Source: an uncultured Clostridia bacterium (GTDB taxonomy: Bacteria; Bacillota; Clostridia; Oscillospirales; Acutalibacteraceae). Taken from it: 64,000 nucleotides of DNA. The stretch covers positions 26,150-90,149 of the forward strand of contig CALYBJ010000003.1 in the NCBI GenBank assembly GCA_944412445.1. Direction: 5' to 3'. Position 1 is the stretch's first letter; every line of letters starts with the position of its first letter. A model generated the notes under the pieces. The model made no database searches. It was not told where the DNA came from and saw only the letters and a program-made list of their open reading frames with translations. Below, one piece after another: positions 60,350 through 64,000 of the stretch. A program made the translations under genes and the position numbers.

Positions 60350-62446
60350 ATGACATCTAAAAACGTACCTGAAATGTTCGGCAGTCTTGTTTTTAACGAT
60401 GAGGTTATGCGTGAAACTCTTCCCAAGGACATTTACAAGTCCCTGAAGAAAACCATCGAGGAAGGCAAGGAGCTTGATATAAATCTTGCAAACGCAGTGG
60501 CTCATGCCATGAAGGACTGGGCAATAAGCAAGGGCGCCACTCACTATACCCACTGGTTCCAGCCTATGACCGGAATTACAGCCGAAAAGCATGACAGCTT
60601 TATTTCTCCTGCTCCCGGAGGCAAGGTTATTATGGAGTTTTCCGGCAAGGAGCTTGTAAAGGGCGAGCCTGACGCTTCAAGCTTTCCGTCGGGCGGCATA
60701 AGAGCCACCTTTGAAGCCAGAGGCTATACCGCATGGGACCCTACCTCCTACGCTTTCATAAAAGAAAATTCACTTTGCATACCTACGGCTTTCTGCTCCT
60801 ATACTGGAGAAGTTCTCGATAAAAAAACACCTTTGCTTCGTTCCATGGAGGAATTAAGCAAGCAGGCGGTAAGAGTTTTAAACCTTATGGGTATACCTGC
60901 TAAGAGGGTTACCGCAACAGTAGGCTCCGAGCAGGAATATTTTCTTGTGGACAGAAAGCTTTACGACCGCCGCAAGGATCTTATATTAACCGGCAGAACC
61001 CTTTTCGGCGCAATGCCCTCCAAGGGACAGGAAATGGACGACCATTATTTCGGAGCTATAAAGCCCAGAGTAATGGAATACATGATAGATCTTAACGAAA
61101 CCCTTTGGAAATTAGGGGTTCTCGCTAAAACCGAGCATAATGAGGTAGCTCCCGCACAGCATGAGCTGGCTCCCGTTTATTCCACCACAAATGTGGCAAC
61201 AGACCATAACCAGCTTACTATGGAAATAATGAAAAAGGTTGCGAAAAAGCACGGCCTTGCCTGTCTTCTTCATGAAAAGCCTTTTGAGGGAGTAAACGGC
61301 AGCGGCAAGCATAACAACTGGTCCATTTCAACGGATACGGGAAAAAATCTTCTTGACCCGGGAAAGGACCCTCAGTCAAATAAAACCTTCCTGCTTTTCC
61401 TTGCGGCAGTTATAAAGGCTGTTGACGATTATCAGGATATGCTGAGAATCTCTGTTGCCAGCGCAGGCAACGACCACAGACTCGGCGCCAACGAAGCTCC
61501 TCCGGCTATTGTATCAATATTCCTGGGTGACGACCTTGCCGAGGTTGTTGACGCCATAAAGCACGAGGACAGCGAGTTTAAAAAGGCAAAAAGAGTTGCC
61601 ATGGAAACAGGCGTTGAGGTGCTTCCCAACTTTATTAAGGATACAACGGACAGAAACAGAACTTCTCCTTTCGCTTTCACGGGAAATAAGTTTGAATTCC
61701 GTATGCTGGGTTCTTCTCTTTCAATATCAGGCCCCAATATTGTTCTTAATACTATTGTTGCGGAATCTCTTTCACTGTTTGCCGACGAGCTTGAAAAAGC
61801 CGATAATATAGACGACTGCGTCATGAATATCTGCAAGAGAGAGTTTTCCGACCATGAGAGAATAATTTTCAATGGCAACGGATATGACGACGCATGGGTT
61901 GAAGAGGCTGAAAAAAGAGGTCTTCTCAATCTTAAAACAACCGCCGACGCTCTTCCTTATTACAAGCTTCAGAAGAATATAGATCTGTTTGTAAAGCATC
62001 ACATTTTCACCGAGGTTGAGGTTATTTCAAGATATGAAATCATGCTTGAAAATTACTGCAAGACATTGAATATCGAAGCTCTTACAATGTCGGAAATGGC
62101 AAAACAGCAGATCCTGCCTGCGGCGATAAAATTCGTAACATCCTTGGCTCAGTCGGTAGCCGTTAAAAAATCCATCGGAATTGATACGGAAAAAGACGCC
62201 GCCTTCCTGCTTGCGGAAAAGCTTACAAAGCGCATAAATGCGATGTATGAAAAAATTGAGGCTCTTGACAGTGCCATAGCGGGCACAAAGGAAATAAAAG
62301 AGGAGCAGTCTCTGGCAAACTATTTCAGAGATGTTGTTGTGGTTGCCATGAAGGAATTAAGGGAAGTTGCGGACGCAATCGAGGTTGATATGTCAGACGA
62401 ATATATGCCTTACCCCACATACAGCCAGCTTCTTTTCAGTGTTTAA
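60350..62446 (+). CDS. glnN: Glutamine synthetase type III (GlnN)
   Basis: A 698-residue GSIII, the large form common in Bacteroidetes and Clostridia. It begins [20 protein letters not shown], as GSIII does. Other motifs: [33 protein letters not shown] for the catalytic Glu, [37 protein letters not shown] and [21 protein letters not shown]. It forms a double hexamer in the family. GGAG lies 10 bases before the ATG. The leader has an ANTAR-type attenuator, so synthesis is likely nitrogen-controlled. The genome thus has two different glutamine synthetases within 5 kb. Confidence 0.97.
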   Translation: MTSKNVPEMFGSLVFNDEVMRETLPKDIYKSLKKTIEEGKELDINLANAVAHAMKDWAISKGATHYTHWFQPMTGITAEKHDSFISPAPGGKVIMEFSGKELVKGEPDASSFPSGGIRATFEARGYTAWDPTSYAFIKENSLCIPTAFCSYTGEVLDKKTPLLRSMEELSKQAVRVLNLMGIPAKRVTATVGSEQEYFLVDRKLYDRRKDLILTGRTLFGAMPSKGQEMDDHYFGAIKPRVMEYMIDLNETLWKLGVLAKTEHNEVAPAQHELAPVYSTTNVATDHNQLTMEIMKKVAKKHGLACLLHEKPFEGVNGSGKHNNWSISTDTGKNLLDPGKDPQSNKTFLLFLAAVIKAVDDYQDMLRISVASAGNDHRLGANEAPPAIVSIFLGDDLAEVVDAIKHEDSEFKKAKRVAMETGVEVLPNFIKDTTDRNRTSPFAFTGNKFEFRMLGSSLSISGPNIVLNTIVAESLSLFADELEKADNIDDCVMNICKREFSDHERIIFNGNGYDDAWVEEAEKRGLLNLKTTADALPYYKLQKNIDLFVKHHIFTEVEVISRYEIMLENYCKTLNIEALTMSEMAKQQILPAAIKFVTSLAQSVAVKKSIGIDTEKDAAFLLAEKLTKRINAMYEKIEALDSAIAGTKEIKEEQSLANYFRDVVVVAMKELREVADAIEVDMSDEYMPYPTYSQLLFSV

Positions 62447-62461
62447 AAGTAATAATAAAAT

Positions 62462-62490
62462 AAGCGCGGCGGCAACGCTGCGCTTTCTTA
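62462..62490. terminator. Terminator of glnN, overlapping the end of the XRE gene
   Basis: AAGCGCGGC / GCTGCGCTT stem, then TCTTATTT; it also overlaps the 3' end of the convergent repressor gene. Confidence 0.75.
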
Positions 62491-62700
62491 TTTGGGAGGC
62501 TGTTTTATCTCTGTTAAATCCAGAAGATAATCTACGGAAACATTATAATATTTTGATAATTTTATAAGAATATCTGTGGGTATATCTCTTTGTCCAAGCT
62601 CATAATTGCTGTATACCTGCTGGGAACAGTTTAAAAATTTTGCAAGCTGTTTTTGCGTAAGGTCATTATCCTCACGAAGCTCACGTATGCGTTTGAACAT
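62488..62700 (-). CDS. XRE family helix-turn-helix repressor
   Basis: A 70-residue single-domain repressor; ATG 62700 is used because GGTGAT lies just upstream (an earlier start at 62712 would overlap it). The Cro/CI-type fold is complete: RIRELREDNDLTQKQLAKFL, NCSQQVYSNYELGQRDIPTD, then LIKLSKYYNVSVDYLLDLTE. It is divergent from the zinc-ribbon gene, and two palindromes lie between them, so it probably represses both itself and that gene. Confidence 0.9.
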   Translation of the reverse strand: MFKRIRELREDNDLTQKQLAKFLNCSQQVYSNYELGQRDIPTDILIKLSKYYNVSVDYLLDLTEIKQPPK

Positions 62701-62723
62701 AATTATCACCAAAATAATTATAA

Positions 62724-62770
62724 TTACTGCAAAATGCGGTATTGACTTTTACTGCAAAATGCAGTAAAAT
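62724..62770. promoter_or_regulatory. Twin operators and promoter between the XRE gene and zinc-ribbon gene
   Basis: A perfect 23 bp palindrome TTTTACTGCA-AAA-TGCAGTAAAA spans 62747-62769. A second, weaker copy TACTGCA-AAA-TGCGGTA is at 62725-62741, centres 25 bp apart. The plus-strand promoter is TTGACT (62742-62747), 17 bp, TAAAAT (62765-62770), so the main palindrome fills its spacer. Confidence 0.8.
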
Positions 62771-62868
62771 GCTTTTGACAAGCTTAATTTCAACGAAATA
62801 TAAACTTTAATAATAATATTTTTGTTTTTTTGTCGAATTAAAGCTAAATAATAAGGAGGAAAATTGTT

Positions 62869-63534
62869 ATGCAGTGTCCAAATTGCAAAAAAGAAATCGG
62901 CGATGAATTAAAATTTTGTCCGGAGTGCGGAGCACCCGTTGACAGAAGTCAGCCTGTTTTTAATCAGCCTCAGTCTGTAAAAACAAAAAAACCGATAACA
63001 AAAAAATGGTGGTTCTGGGTAATAATAGCTGTTGTTGTAATCGGAATTATAGCGGCAGCTTCAGGCGGAAGCGATGAAACAAAGGAGCAAGGAAATACTC
63101 CTGTAGTTGAAAATTCTCTTAATGAAAATAATGATAACGAAAATGCTGAAGTCATTAATGAACCGCAGACAGAAGCCGAACCTCAGACTGTAGTAATATA
63201 TGATGCAAATAATATAAAGATTTCTTATGTGGAAAACACTCAAAACTTTATATCAAACAGCTATCGTCTGTTAGTCGAAAACAATTCACAAAATAATATT
63301 ACCGTTTCGGCAGATAATATTGTTGTAAATGATTTCTCTGTTGACGGCTGGTTTTATGTTGATGTAGTTTCCGGAAAGAAAACCAACGAGGATTTTGATA
63401 TTTACAGTACAAGTCTTTCTGATAACGGTATTGAAAGCGTTGAAAAATTAGAGTTTACTTTTCATATAATTGATTCGGACACCTATGATACTATTGACGA
63501 CAGCGATGTAGTTACTATTACTTTTGACCAGTAA
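62869..63534 (+). CDS. Zinc-ribbon membrane protein with extracellular beta domain
   Basis: A 221-residue protein with a strong GGAGGA site. It starts with a zinc ribbon (CPNCKKEIGDELKFCPECG, residues 3-21), then a Pro/Lys linker, one helix (WWFWVIIAVVVIGIIAAAS, about 46-64), an Asn/Glu-rich stretch and a beta-rich C-terminal domain (about 105-221) like DUF4352/DUF5067-type Ig folds. Domain order suggests a cytosolic ribbon and an outside domain. Control by the XRE repressor implies an induced role; what it responds to is unknown. Confidence 0.78.
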   Translation: MQCPNCKKEIGDELKFCPECGAPVDRSQPVFNQPQSVKTKKPITKKWWFWVIIAVVVIGIIAAASGGSDETKEQGNTPVVENSLNENNDNENAEVINEPQTEAEPQTVVIYDANNIKISYVENTQNFISNSYRLLVENNSQNNITVSADNIVVNDFSVDGWFYVDVVSGKKTNEDFDIYSTSLSDNGIESVEKLEFTFHIIDSDTYDTIDDSDVVTITFDQ

Positions 63535-63549
63535 TCATAGTTCTGTTCT

Positions 63550-63580
63550 GCGCAGTCCTTTTGGGCTGCGCTTTTTTTTT
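63550..63580 (+). terminator. Terminator of the zinc-ribbon gene
   Basis: GCGCAGTCC / GGGCTGCGC stem followed by a run of T. Confidence 0.88.
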
Positions 63581-63581
63581 C

Positions 63582-63610
63582 TTGACAATTTTCTGGTTTT
63601 TTTGTATGAT
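63582..63610 (+). promoter_or_regulatory. Promoter of the last gene
   Basis: TTGACA (63582-63587), 17 bp, TATGAT (63605-63610). Confidence 0.75.
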
Positions 63611-63644
63611 AAAATTGAATATTAAATGAAGGGGAGTCATTCCT

Positions 63645-64000
63645 ATGATATCTTGTCCTTTTTGCGGTTATGAGGCAGCAGAAAGCATGAAATTTTGTCC
63701 CAACTGCGGCGCGGCTCTTAATGTCAATAATAATCAGCAGGACTATAATGCGGATTATCAGCAGAACAATTACAGTCAGCAGGGCTTTAACCCTCAGTAT
63801 CAGCAGTATAACTACGGGCAGCAATACGGTTATAATCAGTACGGACAGAATAATTACGGAAATCAGTACGGCGGTTTTGAAAATCCGGAGGATGTGCCCA
63901 GCACCGGCTTTAATGTCTTAAGCTTTTTCTTTCCGCTTATCGGTCTTATTCTTTATCTTGTCTGGAACGACAAAAAGCCCAGAAGAGCCAAGGCTGTGGG
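63645..64000 (+). CDS. Zinc-ribbon protein with Gln/Asn/Tyr-rich linker (3' partial)
   Basis: An open frame from ATG 63645 (GGGGAG upstream) to the window edge, 118 codons seen. It starts with a zinc ribbon (CPFCGYEAAESMKFCPNCG), followed by a stretch of about 55 residues made mostly of Gln, Asn, Tyr and Gly with no charged run. A hydrophobic helix follows (VLSFFFPLIGLILYLVW), then basic residues KKPRRAK. The layout, ribbon, low-complexity linker, then membrane segment, is common in clostridial proteins of unknown role. The Q/N/Y stretch has a prion-like make-up. Confidence 0.8.
   Translation, partial: MISCPFCGYEAAESMKFCPNCGAALNVNNNQQDYNADYQQNNYSQQGFNPQYQQYNYGQQYGYNQYGQNNYGNQYGGFENPEDVPSTGFNVLSFFFPLIGLILYLVWNDKKPRRAKAV

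Noticed and set aside
1..64000. CRISPR arrays, insertion sequences, rRNA genes
   Set aside because: No regularly spaced repeats, transposase motifs or rRNA sequence were noticed on either strand while reading.

Overview
The window reads as chromosome of a Gram-positive, anaerobic, gut-type Clostridia, most likely of the Oscillospiraceae/Ruminococcaceae group. This is inferred from: AT-rich spacers with near-consensus sigma-A promoters (TTGACA, 17 bp, TATAAT), strong GGAGG ribosome sites, a glgB-glgC-glgD glycogen operon, a PerR/reverse-rubrerythrin pair, a secreted protein with dockerin repeats, a GH36 alpha-galactosidase, a type III glutamine synthetase, and clostridial small families (CD1247-like, C_GCAxxG_C_C, YdbC). 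No species call is possible from the sequence alone.

Layout. 1-4.3 kb: a P-type-ATPase-like protein without its phosphorylation motif, MgtC, a sugar-type MFS carrier and YdbC. 4.5-11.1 kb: nine intact phage head and packaging genes (small and large terminase, portal, protease, decoration, capsid, three neck proteins) closed by a terminator. There are no tail, lysis, replication, integrase or repressor genes. 11.4-18 kb: glgBCD, an orphan parB, serS. 18.3-24.4 kb: PerR with reverse rubrerythrin, a multi-span membrane protein, SOS-type dinB, and a self-regulated GntR/ABC operon. 24.5-29.1 kb: a PflX-like radical SAM gene, then a heptose-nucleotide cluster with a fused guanylyltransferase/phosphatase. 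29.1-36 kb: dockerin protein, tRNA-Leu(GAG), HD protein, tRNA-Thr(CGT), VanZ, acyltransferase, alpha-galactosidase, Mrp and a C_GCAxxG protein. 36-40 kb: two divergent paralogous cobalamin-type radical SAM genes. 40.2-49.5 kb: glyA, mnmG, mnmE, tadA, an Ogg-type glycosylase, efp, a peptidase, rpsU. 49.7-52.4 kb: a MurL-like/MurD2-like pair. 52.6-54.5 kb: a BspA-type leucine-rich surface protein. 54.6-62.4 kb: nitrogen genes (purA, glnA, ANTAR regulator, aminotransferase, trpS on the minus strand; glnN on the plus strand behind an attenuator-like leader). 62.5-64 kb: an XRE repressor with twin operators and two zinc-ribbon membrane proteins, the last cut by the window edge.

How parts fit together. 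glgBCD makes the activated glucose and branches of glycogen. PerR probably controls the peroxide-reducing rubrerythrin behind it. The heptose genes lead to a GDP-heptose for surface glycans, but the first enzyme (GmhA) is absent here. The MurD2/MurL pair would make D-glutamate in peptidoglycan on the nucleotide precursor rather than from free D-Glu. The ANTAR protein is the natural candidate to act on the two-hexaloop leader of glnN about 2.8 kb away. The strongest candidates for something undescribed are the tail-less head module, the divergent radical SAM pair and the compact glnN attenuator.
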